From assembly GCA_009760855.2 (NCBI GenBank), contig WPIO01000076.1, forward strand, positions 1,138,501 through 1,202,500: a DNA stretch of 64,000 nucleotides. The letters are read 5' to 3'. The number at the start of each line of letters is the position of its first letter. Within the stretch, counting starts at the first letter, position 1. Positions 37,666 to 50,300 of the stretch are shown here, in pieces. Below the pieces are notes generated by a model, which was not told the origin of the DNA, made no database searches, and saw only the letters and a list, made by a program, of their open reading frames with translations. Source of the stretch: Cristatella mucedo. Taxonomy: Eukaryota > Bryozoa > Phylactolaemata > Cristatellidae. The translations under genes and the position numbers were made by a program.

Positions 37666-39610
37666 TACGAATCACGAAGACCCACCAACTGGGACCCACC
37701 AATTCGCCAGATGGTGTTCTCATGTGCAGAGTAAAAGCACTTTCCAATGGTATGGAGTTACCGTCGACTACTGTAACATTTTCTCTGGTAATCCACACCT
37801 CAAATCTTGGGCTTGTTTTGAATATATGTTACACATTATCGTTCTGGTCTCTTATCATTAGAATAATAATGTCGATGTACGAATGCCCTATATTCTCGGG
37901 AGTTCTGCCAAGATTTAACATTATTCTTAATGTGAAGTATATGCAGAACAATGGCTGTCCAATAAATGGCTCATTTGACAAGTTCACCAGTTCTAACTGT
38001 GAAGATTGGATGCTTAAATGAAATAAAAGTTGATCCAAATTGATTTTGTTGTGTTTTTGGCGTACGAAGTTAGTCAGCATACAAGCCAACAGCCATTAAG
38101 TGTTTGCCAGCTATAGAAAATATAGATTTAGTCAGATCGCAACTGAGGGTGGCAGCCCCCACAATAAAGCTTGAGACTGAAGGATGGCTGGCTGGAAGTC
38201 CAGCTTCAAATTGTCATTTGCCGTTTGCCACCAGACACCTGGATTCTGAAGCACATTTCGAATCTTTGCTGACTGGCTTATCTAACCTTGTTGAGCTAGC
38301 ATGTGCTAGGAGCATGAATCAACCATCCATCCAAAGGTGCAATAAAAGGGACTAAAATACTAGACAGCACATTGGATACGTCTGGTAAGTGGCTGCTGCA
38401 CGTGTTTCTTTTATCAACTGCCTCGAATTACAGCAGCTTGTTCTGATGCCTTGATTGCCACTGATTGTCGGCCTAGAAATGGAATGCAATATCGTGTTAT
38501 CTATTTATTTGCCCTGAGGGAAGGTGCTAAATTTAGCGCCTTGGAAAACAGGCAATGAAGAGCTGTAATGAGCTGAGAACGACTTTAATGGAAGAAGGAA
38601 ATGGTTATATTTTACTGCTGCTACAGGCGTTTTTAGTAGTCCAAAAAAGCCTGCCGAAAAGCACCTGGGGATTATGCATGTTTGCCTCAGAAGCTGGGCC
38701 CAGTCTATTTTTTGAGGCGGAAAGTGCCTTTTCGGCAGGGAAGTCCATAATCTAGTACTGGTTACGAAATAGAGAGGTTTATCCCGTGTGTACTGTTTAG
38801 GTACTTGGCTGTTATACAGGCTAACAAACATGGGAGTCATTCTGTCCTATTCATTAGTCTACCGATAATTGTTACATGCAATTAGGTCTTGATACCACGA
38901 CTAAGTCTAATCGCTAACCTTACATGCCACCAGGTTATAGATTCGTAAGCCAACGGAAGTCAGTCCAGTGTGCCGACTCAGTCACGAGATGCTTGCTCTT
39001 GGTTGGAGCTGTGGGTTAGCGACGTCCGTGCAGCGAAGCTAAGACCTCGGCTTATTTTTTATTCTTTTGACAATGATACTTCACCAAGCTAGTTTTAGCC
39101 AAACCGGTAGTAGTACACTGGCCTCTTGGTGCTCTGCAGGTTCTCGACCTCGGAACTAAATTCCACAATTCTTACGCAGCTGTCTTGATCTGCTACTTGG
39201 ATGCTACTCACTTCCTCGACTGACCTCCTGACTCAGCAATGCCTCAACTTTCTTTTGTTGTGCGAGATAGTCACCTGGTTACCGTATGCATACCGTACCG
39301 TGGCTTAGGCTTTGAGTGGGCTACAGAAAAAAACGTGCTTAACACCCACATAAGTCTTTGTGGAGTTTCAGAGGTACATACGTACACTTTTTACAGTATA
39401 CAAATGGGGTCTTGTGAAGTGGTTTATTAAGACGGATGGGTTTAGGCCCTGAGTAGCTTGATTGGAAGCTGCAGTGTTGAACATTGGCAATAAGCAGGCT
39501 AAACTCTGCAGCACTCCCACGAGGAGTCATGCAATTCCAAGCATAAGACAACCGGACTGGTTTAGAAAAGTTTGCAACGTTAGGCTTTAAGACTAATAGT
39601 GCTGGTTATA
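37666..39610. other. No recognised feature
   Basis: Short open frames only; no domains or repeat family recognised. Confidence 0.5.
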
Positions 39611-39615
39611 TTTAT

Positions 39616-39734
39616 AATTCGTTTGTATAGCGCCCTAAGAGAATTTAATTTTCAGACGCTTCACATGTGCCACGGGGCTCGAGCCCACGTGACCTTGGTC
39701 GGGGCCTCGAGCGCCTTAACCACTGGGCCGAACC
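39616..39734 (-). mobile_element. tRNA-derived SINE (family A)
   Basis: Minus strand CAGTGGTTAAGGCGCTCGAG, B-box-like GGGCTCGAGCCCC, then GAAGCGTCTGAAAATTAAAT and GGGCGCTATACAAACGAATT. Confidence 0.75.
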
Positions 39735-40189
39735 AGTGCAGCTGACAGGGTAATTTCGTCTCTTGCGAGGCGGGCAAGCGTTAACTAATAATTTAAGTTG
39801 TGAAAACTAGACAGATTGTTATAATTCAAAGAAAATTAGTGACAATATGTCTTAACGGAGCATTCCAGGAAAATTGTTCACCTTACAAGCGATATTAAAA
39901 TGCGACAGCCAAATTTCATATAACAGGGTAAAACCTTAAACATTTGAAGAAATGAGCTTGGTGCTTACTATTAGAAGTCTCGGTTTCCGCCTATGCCATG
40001 AAATGAGTATTTATTAGTTATAGACTACAAGTAATATCAAGCCCTCATTACCCAAGCTTTAACTTCGGTACATTCAAGCTGACTAGAGTATCGACAAAGC
40101 GCTCAACTCCGATTTTGAGGTTTGCCGACATTTGGAACCAATACAGAACCAACGAACAGTGCGAGTTCAAGTGGAAGCGGAAAGCTTCG

Positions 40190-40295
40190 GTATTCTTTTA
40201 TTGGACATACTAAGTCGAGCAATAAAGGATCGCCCACTGCAGAACTCGAACCAACGACCTGAATCGCGAAGTGCCAGCAGCTTTCCCTGTGGCTG
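40190..40295 (-). mobile_element. tRNA-derived SINE (family B), fragment
   Basis: Minus strand CAGGTCGTTGGTTCGAGTTC, TGCAGTGGGCGATCCTTTAT and TGCTCGACTTAGTATGTCC. Degraded. Confidence 0.55.
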
Positions 40296-40405
40296 GGACC
40301 CTTGATTCGTCTGTGACGTCAGTGTTGAGTATTGGCTCTCCGAGCACACGCGTACCTGCCAGAGCCCCACCCCCCCCCCCCGCTTCTTCGGAGAACCTAG
40401 TCTAA

Positions 40406-41057
40406 AGGTACGTTTACACGGCAGACTCTCCTCCCTACAGACGCCGACTTTCCTCCTAGTTAGGAGGTTTACACGACAGATTTAGTCCCGCCCACGACAG
40501 ACTTGAGGGCCGACTTAGTTCCGCCCACAGCCCGTGGTTTATTCCGGGAGGCTGGTATGAAAGATGGTTTCCCCAGGAAAGACGCCAAGCCAACACCGGC
40601 GGAAGTTGAGTTCGCCGCTGCAGTCATCATTGTAGAGGGGTATCAGAAGAATATTAATAAAAGGAGCGTTTAAAAAACCTTTCACCATAGGTACAAGTAA
40701 TGTGCGCCGTTACGGGTTAAGGTGGATTTGATAAACAGACTCGCGGCGCCTTCAATGTAGAAAAGGCTGAAGCGTTGGTTACAACGCATAAGCATTCCAT
40801 ATTCGAGGACTTGCTCTGACCGACTCGATATAGTCGAGCCTACGAACTACAGCCATTTTTATTTTGGGCTGTGCGGTGTACGTGGCGAGCGCCGGGGTTT
40901 TGAGTGGTCGGCTGGACCAATGGGGAGCCAAAAAGTTGAGACAACCTACAGACGTATCTGCAGGCTTGGCTCCGACCCCAAAATGTGTGACGTATGACGA
41001 TGCAGTAGCCCAAATCTGTCCAAAATCTGTTGGAAAGTTTGCCGTGTAAACGCAGCG
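40406..41057. mobile_element. PIF/Harbinger-like MITE with TAA target duplication, copy 2
   Basis: Left end AGGTACGTTTACACGGCA; right end TGCCGTGTAAACGCAGCG. Both are flanked by TAA (40403-40405 and 41058-41060). The terminal repeats match those of the element at 20.8 kb (GCGTTTACAC core). No intact transposase. Confidence 0.65.
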
Positions 41058-41384
41058 TAAGAGACCCACGAAAATTAGAACCAGTCGTCAGTCCTGCCAT
41101 CGCGTAGCCGAATTTCTTTTGTACCAGCGACGAATACCTAGGCTACTCATCGCAAAACTTACGTAGTTGCGTACGGACGAGATAGCGCTACTCTTAGTTG
41201 ATCACCTCGCTTTAAACTTCGAAGTAAAACCTAAAGACTGGTGAAAGAAAAGTCCGTGCACATACAGGCAAAGCAGGAGTCCAGCTTATTAATAAGTGCA
41301 GAGCGAATTTGAGTGAGACGTCTGCTAAAGTGATCAAATGAGCAGCTCCTGCAATCCAAGATGTCTACGATCTGAATATAATTA

Positions 41385-41450
41385 AAAACTCATGTAGCAC
41401 CCTGAGAGAATTACATCTCTTTCTACGCACTTTATATGTGCTGAAAAAAG
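41385..41450 (-). mobile_element. L2/CR1-type LINE tail fragment
   Basis: Minus strand GTGCGTAGAAAGAGATGTAA, then TTCTCTCAGGGTGCTACATG. Confidence 0.6.
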
Positions 41451-41699
41451 TAGCATTTTGCTGGGGATGTATTAACATGCACCGAAATTTCAGCATGAAA
41501 AAGTGCACAAATGACGATTCAAACGGACAGACCAAACGCTGTGAGGAGCAAGTAGATTTTTGGCTTTTTAATGTAAAGTTGGGTGATGTCAATGCGTCAA
41601 TACATGAGTCGAGTACATGAGCTCCTTTCTTTGTGAGCATACAAACTAATAACAGTCTCCAATGGTTTGAGGCCTGTTAAGCCATAGTTAAGTGACCAG

Positions 41700-42400
41700 T
41701 TAATAATAATAATATTTATAGTAATAGCTAATAACAATAATATTGACATTTGACAAAGCGCCTTCAGATAACTCAAATCTCTTTCTAGGTGCATTGCATT
41801 TGCTGAATTGGGCTGGCCGTTGGCGAAAAAGGAAGTACTTCAGTTAGGTAGAGCCGGAGCAATGCAATGCAACCTAAAAATGTAAAGTATCTGTAACTCC
41901 ACAAAGCCATAAAGACTATGTGGGTGTTGCGCAAAAGTGAGTTACAGAGCCTTGATGTGGATACGCTGCTTGATGGGGATCCAGGTGAAGTGACGTGCAG
42001 GCCTGTGAGAATTGGTATAATTTTGCTGCTGCTTCGCTCGCGGTAGACAGGCCTAGCCGTTTTACACCAATTGCACAAGCCATAATACCTGCAAGTAGTG
42101 AGTATCATGTCTAGATGGGATGTCATAAATGTATGGATGGCATCCATACCTAAGCAGGCTGAGTTTTTGCAATACCGCGTAGCTGAAAATAGAAAATAGG
42201 CCGCTTGTGGAGTGTTTTTGGGCATCAAATGAAAGGTCACATTGGAATAGGACACCCTAATTGCGTGCACGCGATACAGAGGATATGCTGGCCGAGCCCA
42301 TTTTGGAGGCTAGGCTCACTAATTTCTTAGTGACACAAAAGATTATCCATAGTCGGTAAGCTGTTTTGATCGTCAATCAATCTGAGAACGTTTGCTGCCA
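41700..42400 (-). pseudogene. L2/CR1-type LINE remnant
   Basis: (ATT)n plus tail at 41,700-41,800, then a diverged minus-strand body through the VKQ.IHIKAL, GYGLCNWCKTA and LDMILTTC regions. It ends in the GSA(S)-equivalent and MGKL-like segment near 42,350. Heavily mutated. Confidence 0.7.
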
Positions 42401-42799
42401 TTCAAGAGTGACTTGTCATTAATTCATGCTGCAAGGGAGCGAGAGAGTTCGACCGACGGGAAGGCAAGGGCACCAAATCGCAAGTACACTTGTGAGTCAC
42501 CTGATAAAAATTACAGGACGTGTTGTGCTTAACGATTGCATTGGCCAGATGTAAAGTAAAATTTTGAATAGAACTACTTACGACAGATCTCTGAGGTACC
42601 CTATGCCTCCAAGGGTCACCTGATGACTTGAGACCATTAGCATCGACGCTTTGGAATTTTGGGCTTGGGTTACCGAAAGGAATGTCAAAATCGTTCAGGA
42701 CAAAAAAGGGTCGATTCTTGCAACACAAAATCAAAATGGATCACTGAGAAAAGTCAGAAAAAGCAAGCCGGTGTCCGGGAAAGGGGGGCAATGGATCAC

Positions 42800-42960
42800 T
42801 GGGCCGTGGTTGGCCCAGGAGTTAAGGTGCTCGCTCATAACCGAGGTCGTGGGTTCGAATTCATCAGTGGACTATTATTTATTGCCAAACGCAATAGGTG
42901 GTGAAATTCGTCAAGGCTCTTCTGCCGCTATACAAATGAGGCTTTTACATCAGCTAATAT
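42800..42960 (+). mobile_element. tRNA-derived SINE (family B)
   Basis: Starts GGGCCGTGGTTGGCCCAGGA, GTTAAGGTGCTCGCTCATAA, B box GGGTTCGAAT, then AAGGCTCTTCTGCCGCTATA and a CAAATGAGGCTTTTACATCA-GCTAAT end. Its head is SINE A-like and its body SINE B-like. Confidence 0.7.
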
Positions 42961-43394
42961 TATTTTTATTCCTGACACCATTGGCAGGCTGTTGTGGGAA
43001 AGACAGAATACAAGAGATTCGGAAGTCTGCTTTGACTCGAGACAGGACCCAGAAGTCCAAGTTAGCCGATTGTCATTGCAACTTGTGGATACGTTGCTAT
43101 ACGTATACCTGCATATGGGGGATATACTGAACGCAAGCACACATGGCTAGATATAGTCATATCTTTTTAACATCCTCTCCCGTGAACACACACTTACACA
43201 CAGCTCTCTGCATTCCTCCCGTTTTATTTTAAAAGCTGTTGACGGTAGCACAAGGCCTCCCGTTTTGTAAATATAAATGAGATGAGTGAATCCCTTGCTG
43301 CGAGTATGCTCATCATTGTGCTGCACAAGAGCTTCGTGACTCAATTCCACTTTTGATCGCCATTAACATATTGGCTTTAATAATAATACTAACA

Positions 43395-43460
43395 ATAACA
43401 CGACGATTGTTTAGTGCCCTAAGAGAACTTATTTTCTACCCAGGCGCTTTACAAGTTATT
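43395..43460 (-). mobile_element. SINE/LINE tail fragment
   Basis: Minus strand AAGCGCCTGGGTAGAAAATA, then AGTTCTCTTAGGGCACTAAA. Confidence 0.55.
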
Positions 43461-44369
43461 TCAAAAGAATCAATATCCAAGCGTTGGTGACATTATGGTA
43501 TCAAGCATGCAAAAGCAAATATTACGCGGCTTGGGTGCAGGTCTGCGACCAACTGGAGCAAAGTGGCCCGACTTTAATGAGCCACTAGAGGCAAGCACAT
43601 CCTGTCTAGGGCACCTTTGCCCGTCTTGGGCTGTTTGTAGGAGGTAGGAGGCAGGGGCTAGCTGACCCTTTAAGAAACGGGCAGAGGCAACTAGGACTCG
43701 GGGGAGAGCGGTGGTGTGCTGCTGCGCTGAGAGCGTCAGAAGAGTATTCTGTATCGTCGTTGATATCGTGCCACGTGTCGTACTTAGGCCAGCATGCTTA
43801 TGCGAACGTGGACTTTCGTCGCCATCTCGTTGAGTGCTAAGACCTCTGAATAGGTTTTTTTTGCATGAATTGCGCGGGTACGCACGCAAAGCATACAGGA
43901 ACAAAAGGAAGATAATGTCGCTGGGGCAAACGAAAAGCTGACCGGAGCAGATACATCTTTAGCTGTGACTTACAAGACGCAATGTTATAGAGATCATGGC
44001 AGTAGCCAGAAACAAGTTCCTGTCTTTCGGTGCAAACGAGGTAAAGGCTAAACGATTTTAATTCAAAGAGACTGAAAGATGACTAAATGCTGAGGAACGG
44101 ATGGTTTGATAGTACACTGGATGAGCAAGGAGGTCGGTTAGGTAAGCTAGACTGAGGCTCGTGAAATCGGTTCGATGCTCGATTCGAAACCTGAGAAAGT
44201 CAGACGGAAGTGGCGGGATGTGGCACCTATGCCGTTAACGACAGACCAGACGAGCCGCTGAGTTTTATATCAGTTGCAGACTATTAAGGGCACAGGCCAA
44301 GAGTGCTGAAAAAAGGAAAGTGAATTAATCTAGACCAGTAGCGTACCGAAGAGGGGGCAGGAGGTCATA
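43461..44369. other. No gene recognised
   Basis: 44,040-44,300 looks like a diverged minus-strand LINE piece (pattern similar to 53.8-54.05 kb), but I cannot prove it. Confidence 0.35.
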
Positions 44370-44475
44370 CAATAATAATAATAATAATAATAATAATACA
44401 CTTGATAAAGCGCCCTCAGAGAACTTAATCTCTTTCTAGGCGCTTTAAATTTGCTGCAAAGGGAAAGGGAAATGC
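44370..44475 (-). mobile_element. L2/CR1-type LINE tail fragment
   Basis: (AAT)n at 44,370-44,397, then CTTGATAAAGCGCCCTCAGA, GAACTTAATCTCTTTCTAGG and CGCTTTAAATTTGCTGCAAA: a well-preserved tail. Confidence 0.8.
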
Positions 44476-44719
44476 ATATGTCCCCGGGCACTGGATCGGA
44501 GGGCGACCGAATGGGCGACTAATACGGGGGGGGCGGGAGGGTGCCATCTGTGTGGTTCGTACCAGGGAGCACAATATCCTAAGAACGCCACTGATCTAGA
44601 CGCCACGGAACAAAGAGTCTTACTGGCTATGACCCGCTTGCAGTGGCCAGTATAGGGTTACCTGCTGCCCAAGGTCCTGTGGGTCATGAAGTGCAAACAC
44701 CTTTAAGCATGGTGCTAAG

Positions 44720-44810
44720 ACCTAGGGGTCAGTGTCACATTCCAAAATGATTTTTCTTTGGATAACGATGCCAGCTCCATAACCAAGCCTGCCTGCTTGA
44801 ATATCTGATC
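44720..44810 (+). mobile_element. L2/CR1-type LINE internal fragment
   Basis: TCACATTCCAAAATGATTTT, CTTTGGATAACGATGCCAGC, TCCATAACCAAGCCTGCCTG: equivalent to the LGV.F..DLSLDDHIS.T..SAYF coding segment. Confidence 0.6.
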
Positions 44811-45554
44811 ATCGCATAGCCTTAACTGGGGTTTCGTTGCAATGGCTACCGCCCCAGACCGCTGTGTGAGTGGGCTGTGTCGCTCGATCGATGTGATGTG
44901 TACGCGGGGCGGGATGTATTGTAAGGGATCGATGTGGCATTGGGAAGTCGGGATCTGCTCTGGTGATTGATTTACCCTGGGGGCTGTCCAGTGGGAGAGT
45001 GGGCGAGAGACTCGTGCCTCTCGCTGCTCGTTGCCTAGCGAAATAAATTGGTGGCGTTGGTCGTCGGCGGACGTTCTGTGCGGCACGAGACGGCAACTAA
45101 ATCTCATTAGCCATTACAGTCTAGGCGAGCCGTCTTCAGTTTGTATGTCAGGACGTGTGGCTGCTCGGCTAATAGAACAAAACCCATGCAGCAGAATCAG
45201 CCGTCAAAGATGAATCCCGAAACAGCCAAATGCGTAACCTAAAACTCAAATAGACAAAGTACAGTAGGCTGCCTCTTAATATATAATTAACCTGCACGGC
45301 GACAGTCAATTGAAATGGTGTCGCTATTTTTTATTATTATTCGGAACCGGTTATATGATCATCTACGGAAAGGCAGCATATAAGCAAAAATTATGTCGGT
45401 CAGTTGTGCTTTTTACTTTGAACCGGTCATAAGTTGTGCTCTAGACTTTGAGCCACACAGGCCATGGACTTTTGTGTTTGGCGGGGTTTTTGTCCGAACC
45501 TTTGCTAGGGGGGAGGAGGTGCTCTGTCGAATTGACTTTGCAGCGCTATCTAAC

Positions 45555-45630
45555 CATACTTGCATGCTGACCCTGGGCACGTGAATCCTGAGGACGCTAT
45601 ATCAAACGTATTACTATTATTACTATTGAT
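45555..45630 (+). mobile_element. LINE tail fragment
   Basis: TAACCATACTTGCATGCTGA, CCCTGGGCACGTGAATCCTG, GACGCTATATCAAACGTATT and ATTs: internally deleted 3' end. Confidence 0.55.
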
Positions 45631-45639
45631 AAGGACTTG

Positions 45640-46102
45640 TAAAACAAACCTGGAACTCACTCTCGACAGACATCCCGATATCTCCTGACTTGACGATATT
45701 TACAAAAAAGCTAAAAGCGCACCTGTTTATCTCAGCATTTAATGGGTCCTTGAGTTCGTCGTTTTTGCGCCTATGCGTCCTGAAATTGTGCACGATGCCA
45801 CTAACCGAAGTTAATTGTTGGACGCTGTGCATGTCACCTCTAACCATGTTATGCTTGTTGACACTGAATGTTACCTATAACAATTTGATCACTTCCATTT
45901 CTTTTGTTACGCTTTTCTATAGCGTATTCGCAGGCTGTGAGGGCGCTATACAAAAGCGCAACGTATTCTTAGTCTTTGTGGAGTTACAGACGGAGATACA
46001 TTTCATTCCACTTCATGGTTCCTTTGCAGCAAATGCCAAGCTAGAAAGAGATCAAGTCCTCCGAGGGCGCTATACAAATATATTGCTATTATTATTACGG
46101 CC
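45640..46102 (+). mobile_element. L2/CR1-type LINE 3' fragment
   Basis: CCTGGAACTCACTCTCGACA, ATCTCCTGACTTGACGATAT, TCAGCATTTAATGGGTCCTT and GCATGTCACCTCTAACCATG. There are two tail-like ends (near 45,950 and 46,050-46,095). Confidence 0.7.
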
Positions 46103-47213
46103 GGCGTACTGCGTGCATTGGTGCAACCACCATCTGCAAGTCGCTCGCCATGCCCGAGTAGCGCTCTGTTTTACATCCGGGTATTGGTCGCACGTCGGCC
46201 CAAGGCCAGAGCCATTACGAGCGCTGCGTTTGCGGCCTAGCTCTGTCTGGGCGTGGAAGCCGCTCGACCCCGCTTGCAAAACGACTCGGTCGGTGCATTA
46301 AAGAGAGAATGTCGTTCATGGCCTGGCAAAGCAATTATCTCCGCGATCCTTAAAAAAAATTGGCGAGGATCTGCGTCCAAACGGAGAGCAGCGAGGACGT
46401 TCCCATGAAGCCTCGAGGCCGCGCGACGGAGCAGCTCGAAGACGCAGCTCGAAGCTCTAGCGCTCTCCGGCGCCGCCGAAACCTTCACTTGCAGCGCCCC
46501 ACGACAGCCGCAGTCGAATTGAAAAACGCTCGCGTTGAAAAACCGGAGCCCCTCCTCCACTGCTCACGTCATGATGCACACGCAGCCGACGCCTGGAACG
46601 GGGAAGTACGCACGTCAGCGAGTAACGTAGCGGGAAGCGGTTGCCCACTTGCGACGGCTTCGTTACGTCGCACAGACAGGTCTATCTCTGCCGTGAGAGC
46701 CTATAGAGCAGCAAAAATAGAAATCCACCCCTACCGGTAGCGTACTTGTGCACACAGTTTAGAAAGAAGCCTTGTACCGTGGTGCGCAGCGACGCCACGA
46801 AGTGAAAGTCATCGAATGTCATAGGTCGGTCAGCGTGCCAAGGGCAGCCTACTCCCGGTAGGCGCGGCTGCCGGAAATCAAGGGGGACTAGCCAATGTTT
46901 TCATGGACCTTAAGAGGTGCCTAAAGTAGGGTTAATCTTCCATAGATATATGCGCTGCATAGACGTACTTGTTCAATCACTCAAAGTCTCGACAAGAGCT
47001 GCAATTAGTTAATGGTCTGTGGGACGTCTTAGCGGGCTCCGAATCGCGGCGCCGAAACCTCCACCTTTAGCGGACTCGCGGCGGTCCGTGCTGGGCAGGT
47101 TGTATAAGCCAGCCGCTGTATGCTGCTGCAAGTCTATCCCGCTACTCAAGGAACTGGTGTCGTCAGACTGTCGGTGCGAACCTACTTTTAAAGAGCCGCT
47201 GGATCCGTAGTCG
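46103..47213. promoter_or_regulatory. GC-rich upstream region of the transporter gene
   Basis: CpG-dense sequence leading to the first transporter exon; probably promoter and 5' UTR. No specific element is certain. Open frames in both strands here look like composition artefacts. Confidence 0.35.
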
Positions 47214-47330
47214 ATGCAGCAAGCGACCGCTGCAACGAGCGGAATGAAGGAGACACGACGATTTTGGATATTTGGACTGGGCTGGCTCGCATATGGATCA
47301 ACTTACTTGCTACGGAAGCCTCTAGGAGTC
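47214..47330 (+). CDS. MFS transporter exon 1
   Basis: MQQATAATSG, then MKETRRFWIFGLGWLAYGS and TYLLRKPLGV, ending at donor GTC/GTGAGT. An in-frame TAG at 47208 precedes the ATG. Confidence 0.75.
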
Positions 47331-50300
47331 GTGAGTTAACATTTTGGCGATTTCATTCACTTTGTCCGCAGTCACTTGTGCCCCATGTGCTTCGTACGAG
47401 GGATCCCAAGATCCTAATCGCGTCTGGCTTGGTCTAGCGGTTAAGGTGCTCGCCCCGACCAAGGTCTGACTGAGGTCGTGGGCTCGAGCTCCGAGGCACA
47501 CGTGAAGCGCCCGAATAGAGATTACGTTCTCTTGGGGCGCTATACAAATGAATCATATTTATTATATCTAATCGCATGTAATCATGCTTGAGCTGCTTGA
47601 GCTAACGGTGCTCGTGCTAAAGAGGAAGCAAAACCGGCCACATTTTGAGCCTGCTGCTGGTGGGGCAACTAGAGAGGATATCGCGATTCCAATGAATTCA
47701 TTAAAGTCCCGTGGGTGTGTGTGCGTCCGCGCGCGCGTAAATGAGAGAGCAAGTCAGAGTTCCTGTCCTGGTCTACGACTTTGACTGGCAGATGAAATAA
47801 TTCTGCGTGCTGCACCTCCGCTTGATATAGGTTGCACGCAAATTGCCCTTTCTAGATTTTCTGGGCCATTTCAATCGGTCAGAGCCCCATCGCTTAGGTT
47901 GCCAAGAGGTCGAAGGCTGTAAATACAAGTATAAATTTAGCTGCGCCAGCTGTCAGAAGACGGACCTGTAGCTACAGCGCCCCCACCGGAGCCCCGGCGA
48001 TACGCTAGAGGAAAGGAAGAGAATGATGTGCTCGGTCGACGTTGGGCAGCCGTTGAGACCACAAACTCATCGAGGTGAGGTTAAAGGTCTCACCACTCAC
48101 TACTGCCGTGACTAACGTACTAGTTATGGGCAAACCAAGTGTGATTCAGAAATTGAAAAGGCTAACGCTTAAAATCGACTGCCAGCATCTCCTGTTGAAT
48201 CTGCACGAAATCTAGGTTCATGTTCCAAAATGACCTTTCGTTAGACGACCACATTAGCTCCATAATCAAGTCTGCCTACTTTCAGCTACATAACATTGCA
48301 AAAAGTCGGGTTTGTTTCGACAGGGTACCACATCTAAATTGATCTATGCATTTGTGCATTTATGACATCCTGTCTTGACTTCTGTAACTCAACTGTTTGC
48401 TGGTCGACTGGTCTGTGCAATCAGGTGCTTACAGCTGGTGCGAAACTCTGCAGCCAGGCTTTTCTGTCGTGAGCGTTGCAGTTGCCACATCGCACCACTT
48501 CTCGCCGACTTGCACTGGTTACCAGTCAAGCAGCGCATCGACTTCAAGCTTTTGTCACTCACTTTTAGGTCCCTTCATTCTTTGGCTCGAGCCTACCTAT
48601 CAGATCCACTCCCCTAACCAGGCCAAGCATCGTACCACAAGCTTTTCGGCATCTAACTGTTTACCTATACCTCGTACAAACCCTTAAATCCTTTGGAGAC
48701 CGTGTCTTTAGTACGTAAGCTATCAAGGCCTGGAACTCACTCCCGACTTGCATCACGACATCCCCTGACTTGACCATATTTAAAAAAGAAATTTAAAATG
48801 CACCTATTTATCGCAGCATTTAGTGGGTCTGTGATTCGACCTTTATGTGCTTATTTGTGCTGACACTGTGCATGCTGCCACTAACCTCACTTGAATACTG
48901 ACCCTGTGCATGTCACACCTAACCATATTATCCATGTTGTTTATCAAGCAAGCATGATACCACTCACCATTCGACCGTGTTTCCTTCACAGCAAATGTAA
49001 AGTGCCTAGAAAGAGATTGAGCTCACCGAGGGTGCTTTATCACGTGTATCATTATTATTGGATATTATTATTATTTAACATCTCAGTCGGAAGGCAGGCA
49101 AGAGAGATCCAGTACTGTGCCCTGGTTCATCTTACCTGCCGACAGATGGCCTTCCGTTTTAGTCATTTGCCAGATTTGCCTCTACTGCGCATTCACTTTT
49201 GCCACAAGCCTGAAGGCTTCGCATTTCACACTCGTTCCATTTTTGCTGAGGCGCCGCTCTAGTCTTTGACTCTTCGAGCACGTCTTGCTCGAATGAATGG
49301 CTTGCTCATCTGAACGATGAACGGCAACTACTGGGTTGGCACTCGGCCTGCAGCCGCTGGCACGGGGAGGCAGATTATGCTTAAAGCCTGTGTGAGTTGT
49401 GCGAGTCACATCTGTCTGTCTGCAACAGTTGGCTTGTCACATCTGTCCAGCATCACCTGCTTTCTCTCACTGGCACTGTGTTTATGTCTCGAAGTTACTG
49501 CATTTCATTGGGCATTCAAGTAGCATTGTTTTTTGCCTGATGCGACTGTATTTGCCATGTTCTGCTCTGCTCAGCTTTATATGGATCCCAGTGAACCTGT
49601 CTTTTTTTCTGGTGTGCTTTGCCTGCTTACCTGCCGTGCATGATTCATCGAATGTTACTAACTAGTGGTCTTATTAATCAGCGACCCCCGAATGCCTTCC
49701 TGTGTGCTTCTGCATGCTTGTCTGAATGTGATGCATTGCCTGTCATTAACTCTTAGTTAATGCTTCTCTTGCAGGGAGTTGTAAAGCCCTTGTTAGAAAT
49801 TTTTACTTTGATTAGGGTGCTGTACAAAAGTCATTATTATTTATTATTATTATGAATGCAGTTTCTGTTCCATGCTTGGCAGCAGTCAATGTCACAGATC
49901 ATTATATCAGTAGTACTTTTTATACAATTCTATTTATAACTGAATGGTGGTGCTGCTATTACTTGCCTGGTGTCCTTGCTGAATGATAACAGGAGGCTAC
50001 GTTTTTAAGCTATCGCCGATGTGCTTATCAAATGTTTTCTTATGGTGTTCTTAAAGGTGATCAATGGTGTTCTTTTCAAGTCTAATATCCAAAATTCCTT
50101 TTACTTTGGCAGTGCTAGTGGTCAGTCTTTCGGTACTAATAGTCTGCATAGCTCGTTTGCTTGTGTTGTTGTTCGGTCAATTCCCCTTATACTGAGCAGG
50201 GAGAATGTTGGTCTAGACAAGGAGCAAAGCCACGGCTGTAGGCCCTATGGCTTTGATAAAAGCCACTTTCTTCTAATTCAGATCTAAAGAGATGAAAGAA

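Noticed and set aside
43470-43904. 144-codon minus-strand open frame
   Set aside because: No domain, no conserved pattern; probably chance.
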